The notes beneath the pieces are model-generated. The model worked only from the letters and a program-made list of their open reading frames with translations. It made no database searches and was not told the DNA's origin. From an uncultured Bacteroidales bacterium (lineage in GTDB: Bacteria; Bacteroidota; Bacteroidia; Bacteroidales; P3), in the NCBI GenBank assembly GCA_905236645.1, contig CAJOMZ010000010.1:1-41856 (forward strand): 41,856 nt of DNA, given 5' to 3'. This document shows positions 36,196-41,856 of this stretch, one piece after another; within the stretch, counting starts at the first letter, position 1, and each line of letters opens with the position of its first letter. A program made the translations under genes and the position numbers.

Positions 36196-37251
36196 ATGAT
36201 TACACAATACTCATTTACCGCCGAATGGATAAACCAGATATCCAGAAAATACAAAGCCGACAAAATCTTAGTTGAGAAATCCATCAAGGCCTTATCTCTG
36301 TTGGAAGGTCTTGCCGAATCCCCGATTCCTTTTGTTTTCAAAGGTGGCACCGCACTGATGCTTATATTCCAGGAGCCTCGCCGACTGTCTATCGATATCG
36401 ACATCATACTTCCTCCAGACACAACAGATTTGAATACAGCCCTTCAACAAGTTGCTTCGTGCAAAAACTTTTCCCGCATTGAAGAACAGTCCCGAGTGTC
36501 TGGATCGGTACCAAAGGGTCACTTTAAGTTTTACTATCCTTCCGCCGTTGAAAACAAAGAATCGTACATATTGTTAGACATTCTTTTCGAGCAAGTCCCT
36601 TACAGCCGAACAATTGAGCTGACCATTGACAACATCTTCCTCTCAACAGAAGGCGAGAACAGAGTGGTCAAAGTTCCGGATGTCAACAATCTTCTTGCAG
36701 ACAAACTGACAGCTTTTGCTCCACAAACAGTTGGCGTACCTTACCGCAAAGGAGACAACGAGTGTGGGATGGAAATAATAAAGCAGCTTTACGATATAGG
36801 AATATTGTTCGACAAAGCAGACAACATAAAGACACTCACTACAGTGTACCGTGCCATAGCCCAACAGGAAATAGGGTATCGAGACGAGCCATTTTTAGTG
36901 GACGACATCCTTCGTGACACGAAAGACCACGCTCTTTCCATCTGTTTTCGTCAAGGTCTAAATAATGTCGAGTACCCAGTGCTGACAAATGGTATCAAAC
37001 AGGCTTCCTCCCACATCTTCTCCGAAACATATCACCTGGAGAAGGCCATCCTGTCCGCAGCCAAAGTCGTCTATCTCGTATCGCTGATAGAATCCGAAAG
37101 TACCTCGATAGAGAAATACAACAATCGGCAATTGGAACGTATAAAGGACTGGCAGTTCATCGAATATGAATACACAAAACTCAACAAGTTAAAAAAGTCC
37201 AATCCAGAGGCATTCTTCTATCTGTATCAGGCATTACATAACAAATGTTGA
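36196..37251 (+). CDS. abiEii: AbiEii-type nucleotidyltransferase toxin
   Basis: 351 residues. The nucleotidyltransferase signature is FKGGTALMLIF at 48-58, then RRLSIDIDIILP, with Asp67 and Asp69 as likely metal ligands. This fits the AbiEii family (DUF1814), toxins thought to transfer nucleotides to RNA. A later Lys/Asp segment (LLADKLTAFAPQ) is also typical. Length is normal and no break was seen. It is cotranscribed with the antitoxin gene. Repeat R2 follows. Confidence 0.88.
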   Translation: MITQYSFTAEWINQISRKYKADKILVEKSIKALSLLEGLAESPIPFVFKGGTALMLIFQEPRRLSIDIDIILPPDTTDLNTALQQVASCKNFSRIEEQSRVSGSVPKGHFKFYYPSAVENKESYILLDILFEQVPYSRTIELTIDNIFLSTEGENRVVKVPDVNNLLADKLTAFAPQTVGVPYRKGDNECGMEIIKQLYDIGILFDKADNIKTLTTVYRAIAQQEIGYRDEPFLVDDILRDTKDHALSICFRQGLNNVEYPVLTNGIKQASSHIFSETYHLEKAILSAAKVVYLVSLIESESTSIEKYNNRQLERIKDWQFIEYEYTKLNKLKKSNPEAFFYLYQALHNKC

Positions 37252-37520
37252 CTCACCCCCAATGTACCTTGGCAATCCACGATCGGTGGCTATAGCACCG
37301 CAATGCCTCGGTAGAGTTTCGGAAAATACTAACACATTCACGCAGTTTCACATTCACACATTCTTAAAGCGCATTCACACATTCAAGCTTATTGTTTCTT
37401 CGGTGATCTTTCGGCGACGGGTCGCTCGTCAGGTTTTTCGAGCCACAGCCGCCGGCCGATCTGTCCGCATACCTCGGCAGTCTTTTGCCATTTCGTATAC
37501 CTCTCCGAAAAAAAATAATT
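37252..37520. other. Intergenic spacer with repeat R2
   Basis: No gene; the 89-residue ORF listed here is a reading of the repeat. It contains the CATTCACAC block and the start of an 11-nt TTCGG repeat, then the ATPase promoter. Confidence 0.65.
37358..37417. repeat. Interspersed repeat R2
   Basis: A 60-bp stretch beginning ACATTCTTAAAGCGCATTC is identical to R3 (38806-38865) except for one base. It ends in TTCGGTGATCT/TTCGGCGA 11-nt units. Confidence 0.95.
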
Positions 37521-37550
37521 TTGTCACGTAGGAAATAATACGTATCTTTG
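37521..37550 (+). promoter_or_regulatory. Promoter of the DUF4143 ATPase gene
   Basis: TTG at 37521-37523, a 19-nt spacer and TATCTTTG at 37543-37550 give a full consensus promoter, about 73 nt before the ATG. Confidence 0.75.
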
Positions 37551-37551
37551 C

Positions 37552-37576
37552 ACTCGATTTTGATTGAAAATCGAGT
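37552..37576 (+). promoter_or_regulatory. Hairpin at the 5' end of the ATPase mRNA
   Basis: ACTCGATTTT pairs perfectly with AAAATCGAGT over a 5-nt loop, right at the expected transcription start. It may be an operator for a dimeric regulator or a 5' stabilising hairpin. Confidence 0.6.
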
Positions 37577-37623
37577 TTATAAAACTATATTTTAAATGAA
37601 ATTTATACAATATTCATACAAAT

Positions 37624-38760
37624 ATGTTACCACGTATTCTTAACCTAAACAATGAAATAGATAGTAGCATCTTCCTGTTTGGTGCCCGACAGACTGGAAA
37701 GTCGACAATTTTGCGACAGCAATTCCAGCAGGCCGTCTATATCGACTTGCTCAACAACAGTGTCAAAGAAAGGTATCGCCGCAATCCGACGCTACTATAC
37801 GAAATGCTGAAGGACAACCAGGAGGGTACGTTGGTCATCATCGACGAGATACCCGAAGTGCCGGCGTTGCTCGATGAGGTGCACCGATTGATTGTCGAGA
37901 GCGGTCTCATCTTCATCTTGTGTGGCTCCAGTGCGAGGAAATTGAAACGCAAGGGAAATAATACCCTTGGAGGACGTGCCTTTCCCGTTTACCTCTATCC
38001 GTTTGTCAGCGCCGAGATACCTGATTTTGACATCGACCGGGCCGTCACTTTCGGAATGATTCCCCCACACTATCTTGCCAAGAATCCCACCCGTCTCCTT
38101 GCTGGATACATCAACGTTTACTTGAAAGAGGAAATAAAAGAAGAAGCCCTTGTCCGCAATCTCGATGCCTTCCAGCGTTTTCTGGAAGTGGCTGCTTTGA
38201 CCGACGGCGAGATTGTCAACAACGCCTACATCGCCCAGGATTGCGGAGTGCGAGCCACCACGGTAAACGCCTATTTCGACATCCTCGAGGACACCCTTAT
38301 GGGTTATCGCATACCAGCCTTCCGCAAGGTAACGAAACGAAGGCTGATGCAAGCCCCGAAGTTCTACTATTTCGATATCGGTGTCGCCAATCACCTTTTG
38401 CATCGAAAAGAGCTTGTCAGAGGCAGTGCCGACTACGGCCACGCCTTTGAGCATCTGGTGATTCAAGAGCTATATGCCTGGCTGCAGTACACGCATTCCG
38501 AAGAGACACTCTCCTATTGGCGCACCTATACCGGCATAGAGGTGGATGCCATTATCGGCGATGCCAGAGTTGCCATCGAAATAAAGTCAGCCGAAGAGAT
38601 ACAGCTCCGACACCTGAAAGGCCTAAAAGCCTTTGCCGACGAGCATCCCGAAAGCCGAAGGATACTCGTATCCCTCGACAAATTCAGCCGCACCATCGAC
38701 GATATAGAATGCCTGTATGTCCTCGACTTCTTCAGGCTGTTATGGGACAAAGGATTGTAA
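37624..38760 (+). CDS. AAA ATPase with DUF4143 domain
   Basis: 378 residues. The Walker A motif is GARQTGKST (20-28), Walker B VIIDE (71-75), with a sensor-like LCGSSARKL near 100. The C-terminal DUF4143 part has EVDAIIGDARVAIEIKSAEE (about 304-323), which looks like a PD-(D/E)XK nuclease-type core. Such stand-alone ATPases are common in Bacteroidales and archaea, but their role is unknown; defence or mobile-element links have been suggested from context. It has its own promoter and is flanked by repeats R2 and R3. Confidence 0.88.
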   Translation: MLPRILNLNNEIDSSIFLFGARQTGKSTILRQQFQQAVYIDLLNNSVKERYRRNPTLLYEMLKDNQEGTLVIIDEIPEVPALLDEVHRLIVESGLIFILCGSSARKLKRKGNNTLGGRAFPVYLYPFVSAEIPDFDIDRAVTFGMIPPHYLAKNPTRLLAGYINVYLKEEIKEEALVRNLDAFQRFLEVAALTDGEIVNNAYIAQDCGVRATTVNAYFDILEDTLMGYRIPAFRKVTKRRLMQAPKFYYFDIGVANHLLHRKELVRGSADYGHAFEHLVIQELYAWLQYTHSEETLSYWRTYTGIEVDAIIGDARVAIEIKSAEEIQLRHLKGLKAFADEHPESRRILVSLDKFSRTIDDIECLYVLDFFRLLWDKGL

Positions 38761-38805
38761 GAGACAAACACCGCCTTTTACACATTTACGCATTCTCACG
38801 TTAAA

Positions 38806-38865
38806 ACATTCTTAAAGCGCATTCACACATTCAAGCTTATTGTTTCTTCGGTGATCCTTCGGCGA
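38806..38865. repeat. Interspersed repeat R3
   Basis: The 60-bp partner of R2 with a single mismatch. Further downstream (38881-38945) come CGACGATAGTTCGGCGGAACC and CACTAACGCATTCAC...CACGTTAA, which match R1. Confidence 0.95.
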
Positions 38866-38901
38866 TCTCTCGGCGATGGTCCGACGATAGTTCGGCGGAA
38901 C
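38847..38901. repeat. 11-nt-period direct repeats (TTCGGCGATCY)
   Basis: Five perfect-length units: TTCGGTGATCC, TTCGGCGATCT, CTCGGCGATGG, TCCGACGATAG, TTCGGCGGAAC. The period matches the hairpin elements, but no inverted arm follows. Confidence 0.9.
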
Positions 38902-39100
38902 CTCTCACTAACGCATTCACGCATTCACACGTTAAAGCATTCTTTATGCCTTCTTCTCGGCTTCTTCGATCCTTGCCTCATCGAGCTCAGCAGCCATAGC
39001 ACTTTGTGGGGTTCTTTGTCCCTTCTTGGCAGGTTCTATGGAAAGAGTGGAAAACCATTAGATCTGCCGTTGGACCTTGTCGGTCGGGCCGACGGCAGAT

Positions 39101-39133
39101 TGCGGCGATCCTTCGGTGATTTTCCGGTGTTTT
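39101..39133. repeat. Second run of TTCGGCGATCY-type 11-mers
   Basis: Three units: TGCGGCGATCC, TTCGGTGATTT, TCCGGTGTTTT, in the same orientation as the run at 38847. Confidence 0.75.
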
Positions 39134-39285
39134 GTGTATTTCAGTTAGGCGTTTCATCCGCGTTTTGATGGCAAAAATGGGAATAAACCTCAAAAGTTAT
39201 CAACAGCACTCTCGCGTGCGCACACGCGCTTTTAAAATTCGTGCACCTGTACGTGCAAGGGAATGCCAGGGTGTTAATAATTTAA

Positions 39286-39318
39286 TTTGGACTCAATTAC
39301 AAAATAGTTGTATCTTTG
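39286..39318 (+). promoter_or_regulatory. Promoter of the DUF4417 operon
   Basis: TTTG at 39286-39289, a 21-nt spacer and TATCTTTG at 39311-39318 followed by CA. The leader is about 45 nt. Confidence 0.65.
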
Positions 39319-39368
39319 CAAAATAAACACAACAGGGTATTGTATTTAAACGACAAAATTTCTATAAT

Positions 39369-40169
39369 ATGAAATTTCAAATTAATTCCGAGCTACTGCT
39401 CAAACACTTATCGGCCTTTTCGGGCGCTTTAAGCCAAAGCACAAGCACCTCGGCGGTGATTGACTGTTTCAAATTCGAAACCCACTCAAGTGGACTCTCG
39501 CAAACGATGCCAGATATCGCAAGTAAGCCCACCTCTTCGCTCAAGATGCCGTCAATTGAGTTCTATGAAGGTCCTGCACCCACACGACTTGTCGGATTCA
39601 ACGCAGCACGGTGCGAAAAGAAACATCTTGGGACAATACATTTCTATATTGCAGACAGGCTCTTTGATTGCACGTGGTACAATCCGGACAAGTACATTCC
39701 GCTGTTGAAACAATATGATTCAGTCATAGGACCTGACTTTTCGCAATATGCGGATATGACCTACGACGAACGATATTACAATGCTTGGCGAAACAGGACA
39801 CTGACGGTTCATTGGCAGTCGTGTGGGGTCAATGTAATTCCTAATGTCACGTGGTCTCTTCCTGACAGTTACAGTTATAGTTTCGCGGGAATCCCCAAGC
39901 ATTCAATTATAGCAGTCAATTGCACCGCCATTCGTGGATATAACCTGTCCAAATACCTATGGTTGAAAGGATACGAAGAAATGTTGCGACAACTTGAACC
40001 AAGACAAATCATTCGCTATGGTGACAGAATGCCAAATGAGGACGAGACAATCAGCATCTATTTCCCCAATGAACGACTACAACGGTTTCGACGGCTGCCA
40101 CGGAAGCCACGTATACGCAAGTCAATATTGATGTCTAACCAATTAAATCTTTTCAACTATGGGTGGTAA
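39369..40169 (+). CDS. DUF4417 protein with a DnaN-like N-terminal tip
   Basis: 266 residues. Residues 1-37 (MKFQINSELLLKHLSAFSGA, then VIDCFKFE) resemble the very N-terminus of the DNA polymerase III beta clamp of Bacteroidales. The rest of the clamp is absent. From Met60 the sequence matches DUF4417, a phage-associated family of unknown function: MPSIEFYEGPAPTRLVGFN, VIGPDFSQYADMTYDERYYN, HWQSCGVNVIPNVTWSLPDS. ATG at 39546 could be the original DUF4417 start. The promoter favours the long form. The C-terminus is very basic (RFRRLPRKPRIRKS). It overlaps the next gene by 11 nt. Confidence 0.75.
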   Translation: MKFQINSELLLKHLSAFSGALSQSTSTSAVIDCFKFETHSSGLSQTMPDIASKPTSSLKMPSIEFYEGPAPTRLVGFNAARCEKKHLGTIHFYIADRLFDCTWYNPDKYIPLLKQYDSVIGPDFSQYADMTYDERYYNAWRNRTLTVHWQSCGVNVIPNVTWSLPDSYSYSFAGIPKHSIIAVNCTAIRGYNLSKYLWLKGYEEMLRQLEPRQIIRYGDRMPNEDETISIYFPNERLQRFRRLPRKPRIRKSILMSNQLNLFNYGW

Positions 40170-40530
40170 CGGCAGTATTTCAAGTGGAATCCTCAACAGC
40201 GAGGCAGGAAGGGAATACAAAACCGTATTTCATATTGATGACAATACGCTTGTGTTGGAACAAAAGGATAAGCGCAAAGGTGTCAAATTGCCTGAAGAAA
40301 GTCACACTCCCAACAGATACTATGTGGCATTCCGAAAAGACGGCAAGGACGTGAAAAGTATTGCAAAATATGGATCCGACGGAAAGAAACTTTGGGAAAT
40401 CCATACTAACGAGCACAATGGCATCAAACCTCATTTCCATTATTGGAGCGGCAATGGACAAGAGGAGCAAGCGCATCCTTTGACTCAGGAGATGCGTGAC
40501 ATACTCAAACGAATAAGAAACCTCAAATAA
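40159..40530 (+). CDS. Small phage- or toxin-like protein
   Basis: 123 residues starting MGGNGSISSGI, a Gly/Ser start like that of some phage-associated small proteins. The middle is beta-rich and charged. The C-terminus has a His cluster (HTNEHNGIKPHFHYW, about 90-104) then HPLTQEMRDILKRIRNLK. The His pattern recalls the ends of some phage head-associated proteins and small nuclease toxins, but no family was recognised. It overlaps the DUF4417 gene and is followed after 8 nt by another small gene, so the three form an operon. Confidence 0.65.
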   Translation: MGGNGSISSGILNSEAGREYKTVFHIDDNTLVLEQKDKRKGVKLPEESHTPNRYYVAFRKDGKDVKSIAKYGSDGKKLWEIHTNEHNGIKPHFHYWSGNGQEEQAHPLTQEMRDILKRIRNLK

Positions 40531-40538
40531 TAAATACG

Positions 40539-40883
40539 ATGAAAGCAGACTATATTAAAACGGACTTGGCAGGATTCCCGTATAATGCTGCCTACCCGCC
40601 GTCACCGTCAGAGAATGGTGCTGTGTTTCACGGCTATCGTACATACAACGAAGAATCGTTTTTCTACGAGTTCTCAGTGCAAAATTACGATCTGTCGTTC
40701 CGGTACAAGAGCACATATTACTACATTATGCAACGAGATAACAAAGCATACCTTACAGATTCGGAATTCAAAGAAAAGTATGAAGAATTCAATGATGGCA
40801 ATGCGTTATTACGACAGCTGAAAATCGACGGGCAACCGTTAATCGGGATAATCAACGACGTTGATGACATCGATTTCTGGTAA
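40539..40883 (+). CDS. Small acidic protein of unknown function
   Basis: 114 residues, rich in Tyr, Phe, Asp and Glu, ending IGIINDVDDIDFW. No signal peptide or membrane segment is seen. Its acidity and place right after the basic, His-rich small gene would fit an immunity protein or antitoxin, but this is inference from context only. A terminator follows directly. Confidence 0.65.
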   Translation: MKADYIKTDLAGFPYNAAYPPSPSENGAVFHGYRTYNEESFFYEFSVQNYDLSFRYKSTYYYIMQRDNKAYLTDSEFKEKYEEFNDGNALLRQLKIDGQPLIGIINDVDDIDFW

Positions 40884-40887
40884 CACG

Positions 40888-40910
40888 AGAGGGCGCTTCA
40901 AGCGCCCTCT
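40888..40910. terminator. Bidirectional terminator; minus-gene stop codon in its loop
   Basis: AGAGGGCGCT pairs perfectly with AGCGCCCTCT around a TCA loop. TCA is the reverse complement of TGA, the stop codon of the convergent restriction gene, so half of the stem is coding. There is no strong T-tract. Confidence 0.75.
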
Positions 40911-41856
40911 ATTAGTATGATTTCTTCGGGAGTGAGGTTGTAGAGTTGGTAGACTAATTTGTCGATTTCATATTCTAATGATGAGGTGTCGGCATTGGGA
41001 TTGCATCGTTTCTTTTCAAGGATATTATCAACTAATTCTATTATTGGTTGTTGCTGTTCTATGGATGCTTTCGCAATAGGAAATTGTTTTGCATCATCAG
41101 GATAACAATGCAAACCCTCACTTTGGAATTGCAAGAAATACCAGTTCATAAGTTTAGAGTTTATTAGTCCAAGCACATATTTGGTGGAGTAGTTTTTTGC
41201 CAGAATAACATTTCCTTCTTTAATTGCTTTCTTTGCTGTTGGATGGGTTACTTTTGTGAGCTTTGATATATTCACGCAATTCACTACCGTATGACTGTTA
41301 TAATAGCCATCGTTATCGTATGCGAATCTTAGCCCTTTCGATACAACATTGATAAACATCAGTTTCTCATTTTCGAACAATTCTGGAAACATGGAATTAT
41401 AATGCTCATTCGGACAATAATTGAGCCATCCATATTGTGTAAAAGTATATCTATCTATGCATTTTCCCTCAGTAAATTTCTTATATTGCACCTGTGGGGA
41501 GTCATGAATATAATAGTTTTTGGGCTTGTTTTTATCATATTTGTTATTGACGCGTACTCCATATGCGACCAAATAGATTTTCCCTAGTCTTATTGATACT
41601 TTTTCTATGTTTTCTTTTATTCCCAATATGTTCTCGAATGGTTTTGTCTCTATTCGGCAATTCTTTAATTGAAGGAATGTTTTTGTGGACAGGTTCCTAT
41701 CTCCGAAATTTGCTTGCTCAAAACATTCTTTATTATCAGCAATTCTAATCAATGTAAAATCACCCTTTCTTTTCCTCAATCGAATGATAATGTTCTTTAC
41801 CACTGCATTGTCGAAAACATAGTAGTTGGAGGTATCAACAATTTCATCAATGGAAT
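40898..41856 (-). CDS. Type IIG-like restriction-modification protein, C-terminal part
   Basis: The track starts at GTG 41803, but the same frame stays open to the window edge (SIDEIVDTSNYYVFDNAVV upstream), so at least 319 C-terminal residues are seen and the start is outside. The sequence fits the TaqI-like C-terminal specificity domain of Eco57I/type IIG enzymes: an early GDRNLSTKTFLQLKN, then KLMFINVVSKGLRFAYDND, VLGLINSKLMNWYF, and QFPIAKASIEQQQPIIELVDNIL, followed by the usual C-terminal helices (YEIDKLVYQLYNLTPEEI). These enzymes methylate adenine and cut nearby DNA. The catalytic and nuclease parts are not in the window. It is AT-rich and at the outer end of the accessory island. Confidence 0.8.
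   Translation of the reverse strand, partial: SIDEIVDTSNYYVFDNAVVKNIIIRLRKRKGDFTLIRIADNKECFEQANFGDRNLSTKTFLQLKNCRIETKPFENILGIKENIEKVSIRLGKIYLVAYGVRVNNKYDKNKPKNYYIHDSPQVQYKKFTEGKCIDRYTFTQYGWLNYCPNEHYNSMFPELFENEKLMFINVVSKGLRFAYDNDGYYNSHTVVNCVNISKLTKVTHPTAKKAIKEGNVILAKNYSTKYVLGLINSKLMNWYFLQFQSEGLHCYPDDAKQFPIAKASIEQQQPIIELVDNILEKKRCNPNADTSSLEYEIDKLVYQLYNLTPEEIILIEGA

Larger units (their letters stand above)
38761..39285. other. Intergenic spacer with repeat R3
   Basis: No credible gene. It contains R3, two runs of 11-nt TTCGGCGATCY repeats, a hairpin AGATCTGCCGT...GACGGCAGAT (about 39059-39100), and a GCGTG/CACGC palindrome near 39215. A minus-strand frame ending AELDEARIEEAEKKA (about 38948-39000) may be a gene tail but could not be assigned. 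Confidence 0.55.

Noticed and set aside
37262-37531. 89-residue ORF between abiEii and the ATPase gene
   Set aside because: It is a reading of repeat R2 and the ATPase promoter, without family features.
38948-39000. Minus-strand tail AELDEARIEEAEKKA
   Set aside because: It looks like a protein C-terminus, but too short to assign and no matching upstream domain was found.

Overview
The window looks like chromosome from a member of the Bacteroidales. Promoters have the Bacteroidetes -7 box TAnnTTTG (TATCTTTG, TACTTTTG, TATTTTTG), several with a TTG box 18-21 nt upstream. There is a type IX secretion (T9SS) sorting-domain protein and a PorE-like T9SS protein, a menaquinone pathway, an AdoCbl-dependent class II ribonucleotide reductase and a B12-dependent methylmalonyl-CoA mutase. 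Core genes are GC-rich. Genus cannot be fixed from the sequence; a gut or rumen relative of Prevotellaceae, Muribaculaceae or Porphyromonadaceae is a guess.

Layout. 0-0.4 kb: N-terminal part of a secreted protein (minus), then 0.9 kb of AT-rich intergenic DNA. 1.3-3.5 kb: methylmalonyl-CoA mutase large subunit standing alone. 3.6-4.3 kb: LysE-type exporter. 4.4-5.3 kb: a PurL-like protein without the ATP-binding half and without the catalytic SEHC motif. 5.4-9.1 kb: translation operon thrS-infC-rpmI-rplT-rplS (minus); infC seems to start at an AUA codon. 9.6-12.4 kb: nrdJ. 12.6-17.4 kb: T9SS cargo protein, then a PorE-like gene 2 nt from a sirtuin deacylase, then ackA. 17.6-23.7 kb: DUF2147 protein and an RND efflux operon (adaptor, pump, TolC). 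24.6-29.5 kb: an EF-hand membrane protein, then a 919-residue protein that joins a GltS-like inner-membrane symporter to a signal-peptide-like segment and an Omp85-type outer-membrane barrel. 30.3-34.4 kb: aspS-menA-menG and a nitroreductase. 34.4-41.9 kb: accessory island with IS30 and ATPase remnants, an AbiE toxin-antitoxin pair, a DUF4143 ATPase, a DnaN-tip/DUF4417 chimera with two small genes, and a partial type IIG-like restriction-modification protein.

The most unusual signal is non-coding. Four long intergenic regions (9388-9502, 24118-24214, 29823-29925, 34563-34662) each hold a long inverted repeat whose arms are tandem repeats with an 11-nt period. The unit sequence differs completely between copies (TTGTCCAGTTG, TCAGGTCCCTA, WTGTACAATAY, GTTCTTATATY). 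Copies 1 and 3 share CCAAC/GTTGG ends and a similar right flank, so they look like one element family whose core changes while its geometry stays. Direct 11-nt repeats without an inverted partner also occur at 867-922, 38847-38901 and 39101-39133.

In the accessory island, a second repeat family (ACATTCTTAAAGCGCATTCACACATTC...) follows each of three successive gene modules, and each of the intact modules has its own TATCTTTG promoter. This resembles an array of exchangeable cassettes. No tRNA, rRNA or CRISPR array was seen.
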